DNA of 14,888 nt from Kaiparowitsia sp041742695. Lineage in GTDB: Bacteria; Cyanobacteriota; Cyanobacteriia; Elainellales; Elainellaceae. Every line of letters starts with the position of its first letter. Positions within the stretch are counted from its first letter, which is position 1. The stretch is from positions 1 through 14,888 of the forward strand of contig JBGTOF010000354.1 in NCBI GenBank assembly GCA_041742695.1, read 5' to 3'. Shown here piece after piece: positions 1 through 7,497 of this stretch. The notes below the pieces were generated by a model. That model was not told where the DNA came from. It saw nothing but the letters and a program-made list of their open reading frames with translations, and did no database searches. The translations under genes were made by a program, and so were the position numbers.

Positions 1-1328
1 TTTTGGGCGTGTGTTATGGCATGCAGCTGATGGTGCAGCAGTTGGGCGGCGGTGTTGAGCGGGCCGAGCGCGGCGAGTATGGCAAAGCCTCGCTGATGAT
101 TGATGACCCAACCGATTTGCTGACCAATGTGGACGATGGCATCACCATGTGGATGAGCCACAGTGACTCAGTCGCGGCGATGCCATCTGGCTTTGAGTTG
201 CTCGCCCATACTGACAATACGCCTGTCGCGGCGATCGCCCATCACGAGCGCAAGCTTTACGGCGTGCAGTTCCACCCCGAAGTGGTGCATTCGCTTGGAG
301 GGTTGGCGCTGATTCGCAACTTTGTGTATCACATCTGCGACTGCGAACCCACCTGGACGACTGAAGCCTTCGTAGAAGAGGCGGTGCGCGAAATTCGGGG
401 CAAGGTCGGCGAAAAGCGCGTCTTACTCGCACTGTCGGGCGGGGTTGATTCGTCTACACTGGCGTTTTTGCTACATCGTGCCATTGGGGATCAGCTCACC
501 TGCATGTTTATCGATCAGGGCTTCATGCGGAAGAACGAGCCCGAGCGGCTGCTAAAGCTGTTTCATGAACAGTTTCATATTCCGGTGCAGTATGTAAATG
601 CGCGCGATCGCTTTTTGACATCCATTGATGGTATTGCCGATCCCGAAGAGAAGCGCAAGCGCATCGGCCATGAATTCATCGCCGTGTTTGAATCAGAATC
701 GCGGCGGCTAGGTCCGTTTGACTACTTGGCTCAGGGCACGCTGTATCCTGATGTGATTGAGTCTGCCGATACCAATATGGATCCCAAAACGGGTGAGCGG
801 GTGGCCGTAAAAATCAAGAGCCACCACAATGTGGGCGGGCTGCCGAAGGATTTGCGATTCAAGCTGGTAGAACCGCTGCGCAAGCTGTTTAAAGACGAAG
901 TGCGAAAGCTAGGGCGCTCTATTGGGCTGCCAGAAGAAATCGTGAACCGCCATCCATTTCCTGGGCCAGGTTTGGCGATTCGCATTTTGGGCGAGGTGTC
1001 CGAAGAAAAGTTGGAAATTCTGCGCGAAGCCGACTACATTGTGCGGCAAGAAATCAACCGTCATGATGTGTATGGCGATTTCTGGCAGGCGTTTGCGGTG
1101 CTGCTGCCTATTCGCAGCGTGGGCGTTATGGGAGATCAGCGCACCTACGCTTATCCGATTGTGCTGCGGTTTGTGTCGAGCGAAGACGGCATGACGGCAG
1201 ACTGGTCACGGGTGTCGTATGACCTATTGGAGTTGATTTCTAACCGCATTGTGAATGAGGTGCGCGGGGTGAACCGAGTCGTCTATGACATCACGTCTAA
1301 ACCGCCTGGAACCATCGAGTGGGAATAG
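1..1328 (+). CDS. guaA: GMP synthase (glutamine-hydrolysing), 5' truncated by window edge
   Basis: This enzyme converts XMP to GMP using glutamine-derived ammonia and ATP, the last step of de novo GMP synthesis in the cytoplasm. About 441 residues are visible, numbered here from nt 3. The N-terminal class I amidotransferase domain retains the nucleophile Cys4 in GVCYGMQ and the His91/Glu93 pair in QFHPEV. The ATP-pyrophosphatase P-loop SGGVDSS lies at about residues 145-151. The C-terminal dimerisation domain ends in KPPGTIEWE, the usual GuaA terminus, so the 3' end is complete. Full-length enzymes are usually about 520-540 residues, so roughly 80-100 N-terminal residues lie left of the window. 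The reading frame runs in from nt 1-2; the TTG at nt 3 is internal, not a start. No key residue is missing in the visible part. The next gene is convergent, so guaA is the last gene of its transcript. Confidence 0.97.
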   Translation, partial: LGVCYGMQLMVQQLGGGVERAERGEYGKASLMIDDPTDLLTNVDDGITMWMSHSDSVAAMPSGFELLAHTDNTPVAAIAHHERKLYGVQFHPEVVHSLGGLALIRNFVYHICDCEPTWTTEAFVEEAVREIRGKVGEKRVLLALSGGVDSSTLAFLLHRAIGDQLTCMFIDQGFMRKNEPERLLKLFHEQFHIPVQYVNARDRFLTSIDGIADPEEKRKRIGHEFIAVFESESRRLGPFDYLAQGTLYPDVIESADTNMDPKTGERVAVKIKSHHNVGGLPKDLRFKLVEPLRKLFKDEVRKLGRSIGLPEEIVNRHPFPGPGLAIRILGEVSEEKLEILREADYIVRQEINRHDVYGDFWQAFAVLLPIRSVGVMGDQRTYAYPIVLRFVSSEDGMTADWSRVSYDLLELISNRIVNEVRGVNRVVYDITSKPPGTIEWE

Positions 1329-1459
1329 TTTGACGGCTACAAACACGTATCCATTCCTCGGTCTTAACGCGAGAGATGGATCAAGACTGAGTGCCGCTCT
1401 ATTGGATAACATGGATTGCCTGCGACCCACTTGATAGACAGCTTCATAAAACGGATGTA

Positions 1460-1538
1460 CCACTTTTCCACAGGGTCCTGTGGAAAAGTGGCAGCTTGCT
1501 GTGGAAAACTGCCCCAAAGTCCACAAAATTGTGGAAAA
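1460..1538. promoter_or_regulatory. cluster of four exact DnaA boxes (TTTTCCACA) with two palindromes
   Basis: Exact TTTTCCACA, the DnaA box described for cyanobacteria such as Synechococcus elongatus, occurs at 1464-1472 (+), 1479-1487 (-), 1500-1508 (-) and 1530-1538 (-). The first two sit head to head in a perfect dyad: arms 1460-1474 and 1477-1491 (15 bp each) around a 2-nt centre. A second dyad, TCCACAA-AA-TTGTGGA (1520-1535), pairs the fourth box with a degenerate CCACA core. The three minus-strand boxes start 21 and 30 bp apart, close to whole helical turns. I found no other exact copy in the window, where about 0.1 is expected by chance. Function is uncertain: origin, DnaA-titration site, or a dispersed palindromic repeat that contains the box. 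Confidence 0.6.
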
Positions 1539-1622
1539 CATTCTGTAACGGGAAGTCGATGGCGTTGTTTTATAGCCATAGCCGACATCATTAGGACGTT
1601 TTGCTTGCAACAATCCCTGTCT

Positions 1623-1694
1623 GTCATTCCTGTTTCTACGGGAATCCATTCGAGAGTAGCTACGGGCTGTGGATTCCCGCCTACGCGGGAATGA
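1623..1694. repeat. REP-like double hairpin (ATTCCC...GGGAAT)
   Basis: Two hairpins are nested in a larger dyad. The left is ATTCC (1626-1630) with GGAAT (1641-1645). The right is ATTCCCGC (1673-1680), loop CTAC, GCGGGAAT (1685-1692). The outer GTCATTCC and GGAATGAT sequences, and the inner GGAATCCA (1641-1648) and TGGATTCC (1670-1677), are also complementary, so the whole element can form one long structure. This matches the general design of dispersed ATTCCC/GGGAAT repeats seen in many bacterial genomes. Only one copy is present in the window, so its copy number is unknown. Confidence 0.65.
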
Positions 1695-1844
1695 TGGCTC
1701 TGCCTTAACCTGAGTGGTTATAGCTATGGTTCTGCGCGGCAGGGCCGAAACAACGCTGAATTACTATGCCCGTGTCGCGTGCATCGCAGTTTTCTGCCTA
1801 AATTGGGGTCAGAAATGGGCCAAAAATAAGGCCGGAGCTAGAGC

Positions 1845-3629
1845 CTAGAGGCTCATCCCCTGATACAGGCGGGCGTAGAATCCCTGGGCGGCGAGTAGGG
1901 TCTCGTGGGTGCCGAGTTCGACTAGGTTGCCGTTATCGAGTACGGCGATTTGTTCGGCGCGCTGAATGGTGGACAGGCGGTGCGCGATGATCAGAGTGGT
2001 GCGATCGCACTTGAGGTGATCCAGCGCCTCTTGCACCAAGCGTTCTGAGACGGTATCCAACGCGCTCGTCGCTTCGTCCAAAATCAGAATGTCTGGATTT
2101 TGCAGCAGAACTCGGGCGATCGCCAGCCGCTGTCGCTGCCCTCCCGAGAGCAAAATGCCGCGATCGCCCAGGGGCGTGTCCCACCCTTGGAGCAACTCTG
2201 CAATAAATTCCCAGGCGTGGGCGCGTTTGGCGGCATCTAGCAGTTCTCCATCGGATACGGCCTCGCAGCCATAGGTGACGTTTTCTCGCACCGTGCCGTT
2301 GAATAAAAATGTATCTTGGCTGATGATGCCCATTGACCGCCGCAGCGAGCGTACCTCAAACTCGCGCAGGTCGCGTCCATCTAACAGAATGCGGCCCTCA
2401 GTCGGGTCATAAAACCGAGGCAGCAGTTCCCCAAGGGTCGATTTGCCCGCGCCCGACTTGCCCACCAGCGCCAGGGTCGTGCCTTTGGGGATCTCGAGTG
2501 AGATAGACCGCAGCACCTGTTCGGCCTGCCCGGGATAGGTAAAAGACACTTGCTCAAACTGAATGCTTGTTTTTAGTGGCCTATAGGCGACGTTGCCATC
2601 GATCATCAGCGGCTTATCATCACGGCGCAGAAAGGCAGTGGCGATGTCGATGCTGGCGATCGCATTGGCATACTGATTGCGCGCCCCGTTGAGCTGGGCA
2701 ATCAGCGGCAGCAGCCGAAAAATGAGCAGCAGATAGGTGAGCAGCACCGTGGAGGCTAATTCTACCTGCTGCATGAGAAACAGCCGCCCCACCATCACCA
2801 CAGCGATCAGCGCAATCACCCCCGCCACTTCACTCACGGGGCCAATCACTGAAAAGCTCACAAAGGATTGAAAATCCGCCTGTTCGCGATCGCGCATGAG
2901 CTGCCGCAGGGTGATATATTCCTGCTCTTCGCTGGCGGTGGCCCGCACCAATCGCATGCCGTTGAGCACATCTAAAAGGCGCATAGTGTAGTCGCGAGAG
3001 GCTTCTGAGAGCTGCGTCCCAAACTGTTTTGCCCGCACCATGCTGAGCTGATTGGCGAGCATCACGAGTCCTAGCATCGTTCCTGTAACCAGCGTCAACT
3101 GCCAAGACAACGCCAGCAGCAGCACCCCAAATACCAGAATGGTGATGGCAGTGGTGAGCGATCGCACGGCAATCGTAATGGCCAGCGCTGCTCGGTTTAG
3201 CTCCGCGTTCATGCGGTTTACGATGTCGCCAATGCCCACCCGGGCGAAGTAATCCAAATCTACGTCGAGCAACAACCGCAGCCCCGACTCCCGCAGGTCG
3301 ATTGCCATCATGCGCTGGAGCCAGGCCGACACCGCCATGCTGGCGAAAATTGAGCCGTTCTTCAGTACAATCAACACCACAATGGCGAGCGTGATGGTGG
3401 CCAGCCGCCATGGGTCAGGGATGTCGTCAAACGGAGCAAACAGTTGCGCCAGCACCGGCACATTCGTTAAGGACTCAGGGGTTTGGCCTAAAAAATTGAG
3501 CAGCACGGGCACAATCATGGCGGTGCTCACGCCGTTGAACACTGCGCCCGAAAACCCCAGCACTACGGTCAGCACTACCCAACCCGGGTATTGACGCGCG
3601 GTTTGTAGCAGAAGGGATTGAGACGGCAT
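1845..3629 (-). CDS. ABC exporter, fused permease and ATPase (MsbA/HepA type)
   Basis: This is a type IV ABC half-transporter of 594 residues, the usual length for the family, expected to work as a homodimer in the inner membrane. Residues 1-335 form the transmembrane domain. Hydrophobic stretches are visible near residues 15-45, 75-105, 148-195 and 265-310. Residues 355-594 form the nucleotide-binding domain: Walker A GKSGAGKST at 390-398, Q-loop Gln438, signature LSGGQ at 494-498, Walker B ILILDE at 514-519, D-loop SALD at 522-525, H-loop His550. All catalytic residues are present. Family members export lipids, glycolipids, polysaccharide precursors or peptides; the substrate cannot be read here. 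There is no peptidase C39 domain, so a bacteriocin-type exporter is less likely. The gene is monocistronic as seen. No strong ribosome binding site precedes the ATG. Confidence 0.9.
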   Translation of the reverse strand: MPSQSLLLQTARQYPGWVVLTVVLGFSGAVFNGVSTAMIVPVLLNFLGQTPESLTNVPVLAQLFAPFDDIPDPWRLATITLAIVVLIVLKNGSIFASMAVSAWLQRMMAIDLRESGLRLLLDVDLDYFARVGIGDIVNRMNAELNRAALAITIAVRSLTTAITILVFGVLLLALSWQLTLVTGTMLGLVMLANQLSMVRAKQFGTQLSEASRDYTMRLLDVLNGMRLVRATASEEQEYITLRQLMRDREQADFQSFVSFSVIGPVSEVAGVIALIAVVMVGRLFLMQQVELASTVLLTYLLLIFRLLPLIAQLNGARNQYANAIASIDIATAFLRRDDKPLMIDGNVAYRPLKTSIQFEQVSFTYPGQAEQVLRSISLEIPKGTTLALVGKSGAGKSTLGELLPRFYDPTEGRILLDGRDLREFEVRSLRRSMGIISQDTFLFNGTVRENVTYGCEAVSDGELLDAAKRAHAWEFIAELLQGWDTPLGDRGILLSGGQRQRLAIARVLLQNPDILILDEATSALDTVSERLVQEALDHLKCDRTTLIIAHRLSTIQRAEQIAVLDNGNLVELGTHETLLAAQGFYARLYQGMSL

Positions 3630-4083
3630 AGGTTAGCAAACGTGATCCAGAACGGAAGCCAAGAGAGACGCTAAGGCGTCGAGGCTATCGTAGCCCATGC
3701 AACGAGCGTGCACCCGCGCTCTGATATTGACTTTACTGAAGAGACAACCGTTTATCAGAACCGTTAGAGGAGTTCAGCCAAGCTGTTTCTGGAACCCTTG
3801 CTGGGTAAAGGTTTTATTAAAATAAAGATTTGATGTTGTGCGGGAGATTTCGCGTCAAATGCAAATCCTGTGAGTGCGGCGCCTCCCGTCAACACCACAC
3901 GAATGCAAAAAAATGATCTGGCCATGAGGTTAATCATTACCAGATCAGGAGCGTTGAGCTATAGAGGAGAGAAGACGTGTGAACCTAAACGATTCTCAGG
4001 AGGAGCGAGATTAGCGTTGAAGGCTGCATGAACTGAATTCAAACCACCAACGGCAGGCTGCTCCCCACGACGAGACTCGGCCA
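3630..4083. other. intergenic region between two minus-strand genes
   Basis: I see no coding sequence here. The right part (3907-3947) holds the terminator of the ferritin-like gene. An AT-rich patch at about 3811-3835 is the best place for the exporter promoter on the minus strand, but no convincing -35/-10 pair can be named. A small dyad GACGC-TAAG-GCGTC lies at 3667-3680, close to the exporter start, in what would be its 5' leader. Confidence 0.5.
3907..3947 (-). terminator. rho-independent terminator of the ferritin-like gene
   Basis: Read on the minus strand, an 8-bp stem (TGATCTGG at 3914-3921 paired with CCAGATCA at 3940-3947) with an 18-nt loop is followed directly by seven T residues (A-run 3907-3913 on the plus strand). 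It lies about 140 nt after the stop codon of the ferritin-like gene and separates it from the exporter. The stem is only half GC, so strength is moderate. Confidence 0.7.
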
Positions 4084-4746
4084 TTAAACAGGGATAATCC
4101 AGGCGTTGCGGGTGTCGCCGCTGATGATGGAGGCGGGCACATAGTCGATATCGATACCCAGGGAGATAAAGGCTGCTCGAATCGCAGTCGCGTGGGAGGC
4201 TTCGACCGCGCCAATACCTGCACCTGCGGTGACAAGAGCCGGAGTTTTCAATTGCGCCACTTCGCCTGCATAGGCGATCGCCGCATCCACTTCTAGCGCC
4301 AGCGCTAGTTTAGCAATGTTGACATCAGAATCGAGGTTGCCATCGCCGCGCTCGATATAGGCTGAAATATCGTAGCTGTCTTCTGCACCAATTGGAGTGC
4401 CGCCCAATTGCTGAATCACCGTGATCAGCGTATCGCGGTGCTCCATATGGTCGGCTTGGTTTTTGAGCGCCAGTGCCAAAACCGCCTGCCCCACAGCCGT
4501 ATCCGACAGAGCGGGCGCAGCAGCCCCATAGGCCCAGATGGCCTCATGCTCATAAAATAGCGCCCCGTTGAGGATGCGGGCATCGTTCGCGGCATCTCTG
4601 GCCCGTTGCCGATCCGTAAACGAGGCCTCGCTGGGACGGGCTGCCAGGCCGAGTGCTGTGGTCACTCCGGCGATCGCCCCGCCTAGCACTACGCCACGAC
4701 GAGACATGCGGCGTGCCGTTGAGGATGAAAATAAAGGTTGACTCAT
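4084..4746 (-). CDS. Tat-exported ferritin-like protein (DUF4439-like)
   Basis: The predicted protein has 220 residues. The start at 4746 is preferred because GGAG lies 11 nt upstream and the protein then opens with a Tat signal: Ser15-Arg16-Arg17-Gly-Val-Val-Leu, a hydrophobic stretch to about residue 35, and a likely cleavage near PSEA (38-41). An upstream extension to 4899 in the same frame lacks these features. The mature part shows four helices with ferritin-type metal ligands: Glu66/Glu68 (YEHEAIWAY), His100/Glu102/His103 (DHMEH), Glu152 (LALEVDAA) and Glu182/His185 (VEASH). The second helix has HxxH rather than the usual ExxH. Such proteins bind a di-metal centre; reaction and metal are unknown. 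Export suggests a periplasmic or thylakoid-lumen role in metal or oxidant handling. It is divergent from an ECF sigma/anti-sigma pair, its probable regulator (inference). Confidence 0.8.
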   Translation of the reverse strand: MSQPLFSSSTARRMSRRGVVLGGAIAGVTTALGLAARPSEASFTDRQRARDAANDARILNGALFYEHEAIWAYGAAAPALSDTAVGQAVLALALKNQADHMEHRDTLITVIQQLGGTPIGAEDSYDISAYIERGDGNLDSDVNIAKLALALEVDAAIAYAGEVAQLKTPALVTAGAGIGAVEASHATAIRAAFISLGIDIDYVPASIISGDTRNAWIIPV

Positions 4747-5073
4747 AGAGATGAAGACTCCAAACAAAAGATCGGATAAGCAATGAACACGGACATGGTG
4801 TCGGACATCGGGGTTAGCGGTTGACAGGCGTGCCGCACAGCCAATCCAACTTGCCTTATGGGTTGAGCACCAAACTATGGGGAATACGACCCTGCTCATT
4901 GACTGGATTGGATGAGAGGAAAAAATCTAGGACTGACGTTAGGTCGGCCAATGTTGCCTTCTATCTGTGTGGGTTTTGGATTGCCTTAGGCGCAGAGGCA
5001 CAAAAATCGTCCATCCAATCCCACCGCAGTTTCGTATTCTTGAAGGAGTCGAACACGAGCCTTGGTTTATCGA
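4747..5073. promoter_or_regulatory. divergent promoter region with four GGATTG copies
   Basis: This 327-nt region is shared by the ferritin-like gene and the sigma factor gene. GGATTG occurs on the minus strand at 4842-4847 and 5016-5021 and on the plus strand at 4905-4910 and 4978-4983. The inner flanks extend two of them to CCAATCCA (4841-4848) and TGGATTGG (4904-4911), a perfect 8-bp inverted pair. About 0.16 copies of a given hexamer are expected here by chance on both strands. They could be ECF promoter elements or operator sites. No transcription start can be placed. Confidence 0.4.
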
Positions 5074-5661
5074 ATGTCGTCAGACTCCTCAAATCGCGCT
5101 TCGCTTGATTGGTCTACTGCCTCTGATGCGGATGTGCTGCAGGCCATGCGATCTGGACAGGCCGATGCATTATCTGCACTTTACGAACGCTACTCGCGCG
5201 TAGTCTATGCGCTGGCACTGCGGCTGCTCACCCATCCCCAAGAGGCTGAAGACCTGACCCATGAAGTGTTTTTGTCGATTTGGCAGCGTAATTTGTACAA
5301 TCCAGATCGAGGCTCTTTGAGCAGCTTTCTGATGATGATGACCCGATCGCGGGCGATTGATAAGCTGCGATCGCGCGGCAGTAAAGGACGGTTTTTGCAG
5401 CGCTGGAAGGGTCTGGTGCGCAGCGACTCCGGCAGTCCCTCGCCGTTAGAACAGCTTTCGATAGAGGAGCGATCGCAGCGTGTGCACGAAGCACTGGCGC
5501 AAATTCCTGATACGGAGCGGCAGGTGTTAGAAATTGCCTACTTCGAAGGCTTAAGCCAGTCAGAAATTGCGGACCGACTCAACATGCCTCTGGGTACTGT
5601 TAAAAGCCGCTCTCGACAGGGGCTGACCAAGCTGCGATCGCTCCTTCAAAACGCCTTCTAA
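5074..5661 (+). CDS. ECF RNA polymerase sigma factor (SigK-like)
   Basis: This 195-residue protein is a two-domain sigma-70 family member that would direct RNA polymerase to a small regulon. Region 2 covers residues 33-102 (ALYERY, the AEDLTHEVF segment at 58-66, TRSRAIDKLRSR). Region 4 covers 134-190, with a helix-turn-helix at about 160-183 (LSQSEIADRLNMPLGTVKSR). Regions 1.1 and 3 are absent, as in ECF factors. The ATG at 5074 is chosen; a TTG at 5062 in frame would add four residues and sits 13 nt after an AAGGAG (5043-5048), so it is a real alternative. The anti-sigma gene follows after 52 nt, a typical ECF operon. Pairing with an RskA-type partner argues for the SigK-like group, an inference from layout and similarity. 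Confidence 0.88.
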   Translation: MSSDSSNRASLDWSTASDADVLQAMRSGQADALSALYERYSRVVYALALRLLTHPQEAEDLTHEVFLSIWQRNLYNPDRGSLSSFLMMMTRSRAIDKLRSRGSKGRFLQRWKGLVRSDSGSPSPLEQLSIEERSQRVHEALAQIPDTERQVLEIAYFEGLSQSEIADRLNMPLGTVKSRSRQGLTKLRSLLQNAF

Positions 5662-5713
5662 CTCCTATCTTTGAACCTCTTTATTCCAATCCTCATTCCA
5701 CCCGGTTCCGCGC

Positions 5714-6508
5714 ATGACGCACTCTTCCCTTCCCGATGATCTGCACGAGTTAATCTCGGGCTATGTATTAGATGACCTCAGCGCTGATGAGGCCGCGACG
5801 TTACAGCAGGCGATCGCCCTCCATCCTGAGATCATCGCCGAATTGGATGAAGCGCACGAAGCCCTCGACTCGCTGTGCTATGGCCTGGCAGAGGTGACAC
5901 CGCCGCCAGGGTTGCGCGATCGCCTGCTGGCCTCGGCCCAGGCAAACCCGCCAGCGGCGCTGCCTGAATTAGCGCCACCTAGCCAGATCCGTGTGCCAAC
6001 GGCCCCTTGCACCGTGCCCCGCCCATCCGCACCGCACCGTATACGCGGGTGGGTGGCTGTGGGTGGGGCGATCGCCGCAGTGGCCTTGGGGGCGATCGCC
6101 TACGACAACCTGCGCCTGCGGCAAGACTTAGCCCAATCCCAGCAGTTGGTAGCTGCGCTGCAACAGCCTGATGCGCGTCTTTATGCGATCGCAGGCACTG
6201 AAGAAGTCGAAAACGCAGCAGGTCGGCTAGTGATTGACCCCAATCGTCAGCAGGTGACGGTGCTCGTGCAAGATCTGCCTGCCCTCCCCCAAGGCAATGC
6301 CTATCGCCTCTGGGCCGTGGCAGAGGGCAGCGCTGAACCGGCGTTTTGTGGGCAGTTTACGACCGAAGCCTCTGGCCCTACCATCACCGAGTGGGCCTTG
6401 CCCGATGCAGAGTGTAGTGTTGATGGCAGTCAACTGTTAATTACAGCCGACGCGGCTAGCGCTCCCTTGGTGCCCGAGGGGCCGCTGCTGATGCAGAGTG
6501 TGCTGTAG
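5714..6508 (+). CDS. RskA-type membrane anti-sigma factor
   Basis: The protein has 264 residues and one membrane segment. Residues 5-70 form the cytoplasmic anti-sigma domain, opening with the ELISGYVLDDLSADE type sequence of RskA proteins and lacking the zinc motif HxxxCxxC of other anti-sigma factors. A proline-rich linker (75-108) precedes the transmembrane helix at about 112-130. A polar, possibly coiled stretch (131-150) leads to the extracytoplasmic RskA domain (155-262), which has AYRLWAVAEG and ends in a VPEGPLLMQS motif. Proteins of this kind hold their ECF factor at the membrane until proteolysis frees it. It is encoded directly after the sigma gene and very likely binds it. Cys100, Cys212 and Cys234 could be redox-active, but nothing shows this. 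Confidence 0.87.
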   Translation: MTHSSLPDDLHELISGYVLDDLSADEAATLQQAIALHPEIIAELDEAHEALDSLCYGLAEVTPPPGLRDRLLASAQANPPAALPELAPPSQIRVPTAPCTVPRPSAPHRIRGWVAVGGAIAAVALGAIAYDNLRLRQDLAQSQQLVAALQQPDARLYAIAGTEEVENAAGRLVIDPNRQQVTVLVQDLPALPQGNAYRLWAVAEGSAEPAFCGQFTTEASGPTITEWALPDAECSVDGSQLLITADAASAPLVPEGPLLMQSVL

Positions 6509-6533
6509 CGCGTCACCATGCGATTCAAGCAAC

Positions 6534-6561
6534 ATGGCGTAGCTGTTCAGCCTTACGCCAT
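6534..6561. terminator. possible terminator hairpin after the anti-sigma gene
   Basis: ATGGCGTA (6534-6541) pairs with TACGCCAT (6554-6561) around a 12-nt loop, 25 nt after the anti-sigma stop. It is followed by AAAAA rather than T residues, so it is not a textbook terminator. It may instead be part of the mutM leader. Confidence 0.3.
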
Positions 6562-6612
6562 AAAAATGGCCTAGATTGAAGAGGACTGCGCTGTTTCTCA
6601 TCCCAATCTCCT

Positions 6613-7497
6613 GTGCCCGAACTGCCCGAAGTTGAAACCGTGCGCCTGGGTTTAAATCAGGTGACTCTACACCAACCCATTGAAGGAGGGGATGTATTGC
6701 TCGATCGCACCATCGCCTATCCTCAGCCGACGCTGGTGTTCTTAGCGGGCCTACAAGGACGGGCGATCGCCCAGTGGCATCGGCGGGGCAAATATCTTCT
6801 GGCTGAATTGGCCGAACTCTCCCCACAGGCTTCCCCGTCTCCCACCTCGCCTCCTACTCCTACCTCTCCCGCTTGGCTCGGCGTTCACCTGCGGATGACA
6901 GGGCAACTGCTGTGGCTGAGCAAAACCGACCCCTTACACAAGCATTGCCGAGTGCGCTTGTGCTTTGGCAATGGGCGAGAGCTACGGTTTGTAGACCAGC
7001 GTACTTTTGGGCAGATGTGGTATGTGCCTCCTGGCATTGCACCAGACACCATCATCACCGGGTTGCAGCGGTTGGGGCCAGAACCGCTGTCGTCAGCGTT
7101 TTCTTGTCGGTATTTGACGGAAAAATTGAGCGATCGCCAGCGCCCCATCAAAAACGCCCTGCTGGATCAGTCGCTAGTGGCTGGCATCGGCAACATCTAT
7201 GCCGACGAAGCCCTGTTCCTTAGCGGCATTCGTCCTCACATTCACAGCGCCAAACTGCGTCCCAAACGCATTGCTCGCCTGCACGCGGCGATTCAGCAGG
7301 TTCTGCAAACTGCTATCGACGCCCGAGGCACCACGTTTAGCGATTTTCGCGATATCGCAGGCACTAACGGCAACTACGGCAGCATCGCCTGGGTCTATAA
7401 CCGGGATGGGCAGCCCTGTCGGGTATGCAGCAGCACGATCCAGCGGCTCAAGCTCGCCGGGCGATCGGCCCACTTTTGCCCCCAGTGCCAAACATAG
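6613..7497 (+). CDS. mutM: formamidopyrimidine-DNA glycosylase
   Basis: This bifunctional base-excision repair enzyme removes 8-oxoguanine and formamidopyrimidines and nicks the abasic site. It starts at GTG 6613, fixed by the family's obligatory N-terminus (M)PELPEVETV, in which the processed Pro is the Schiff-base nucleophile and the following Glu is catalytic. Lys60 (RRGKY) is the conserved beta-lysine. The helix-two-turn-helix lies at about 180-210 (LVAGIGNIYADEAL). The C-terminal zinc finger has Cys269, Cys272, Cys289 and Cys292, with the conserved Arg284 in the hairpin. At 294 residues it is slightly longer than the usual 270-285, owing to a Pro/Ser/Thr-rich insert at about 69-87, just before the WLGVHLRMTGQ strand. 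It starts 104 nt after the anti-sigma gene on the same strand; co-transcription is possible but not shown. Confidence 0.97.
   Translation: MPELPEVETVRLGLNQVTLHQPIEGGDVLLDRTIAYPQPTLVFLAGLQGRAIAQWHRRGKYLLAELAELSPQASPSPTSPPTPTSPAWLGVHLRMTGQLLWLSKTDPLHKHCRVRLCFGNGRELRFVDQRTFGQMWYVPPGIAPDTIITGLQRLGPEPLSSAFSCRYLTEKLSDRQRPIKNALLDQSLVAGIGNIYADEALFLSGIRPHIHSAKLRPKRIARLHAAIQQVLQTAIDARGTTFSDFRDIAGTNGNYGSIAWVYNRDGQPCRVCSSTIQRLKLAGRSAHFCPQCQT

Larger units (their letters stand above)
1329..1844. other. convergent intergenic gap with DnaA boxes and a REP-like repeat
   Basis: This 516-nt stretch lies between guaA and the convergent ABC exporter gene. No credible gene is seen; short open frames here have no family resemblance and run through palindromes. 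It holds the DnaA-box cluster and the ATTCCC/GGGAAT repeat listed separately. A short dyad GAGCC-TAGA-GGCTC (1841-1854) overlaps the exporter's stop codon and is too weak to call as a terminator. No clear terminator with a T-run was found for guaA. Confidence 0.7.

Noticed and set aside
1391..1694. Overlapping plus-strand open frames after guaA
   Set aside because: They run through the DnaA-box palindromes and the REP-like repeat, and the translations show no family resemblance.
4011..4235. Open frame overlapping the end of the ferritin-like gene
   Set aside because: It is a shadow in another frame of a well-supported gene.
4747..4899. N-terminal extension of the ferritin-like protein
   Set aside because: It would bury the Tat signal 60 residues into the protein; GGAG and the signal peptide both support the start at 4746.
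6437..6826. Minus-strand 129-codon frame across anti-sigma and mutM
   Set aside because: It is antisense to two genes with strong family evidence and has no recognisable motif.
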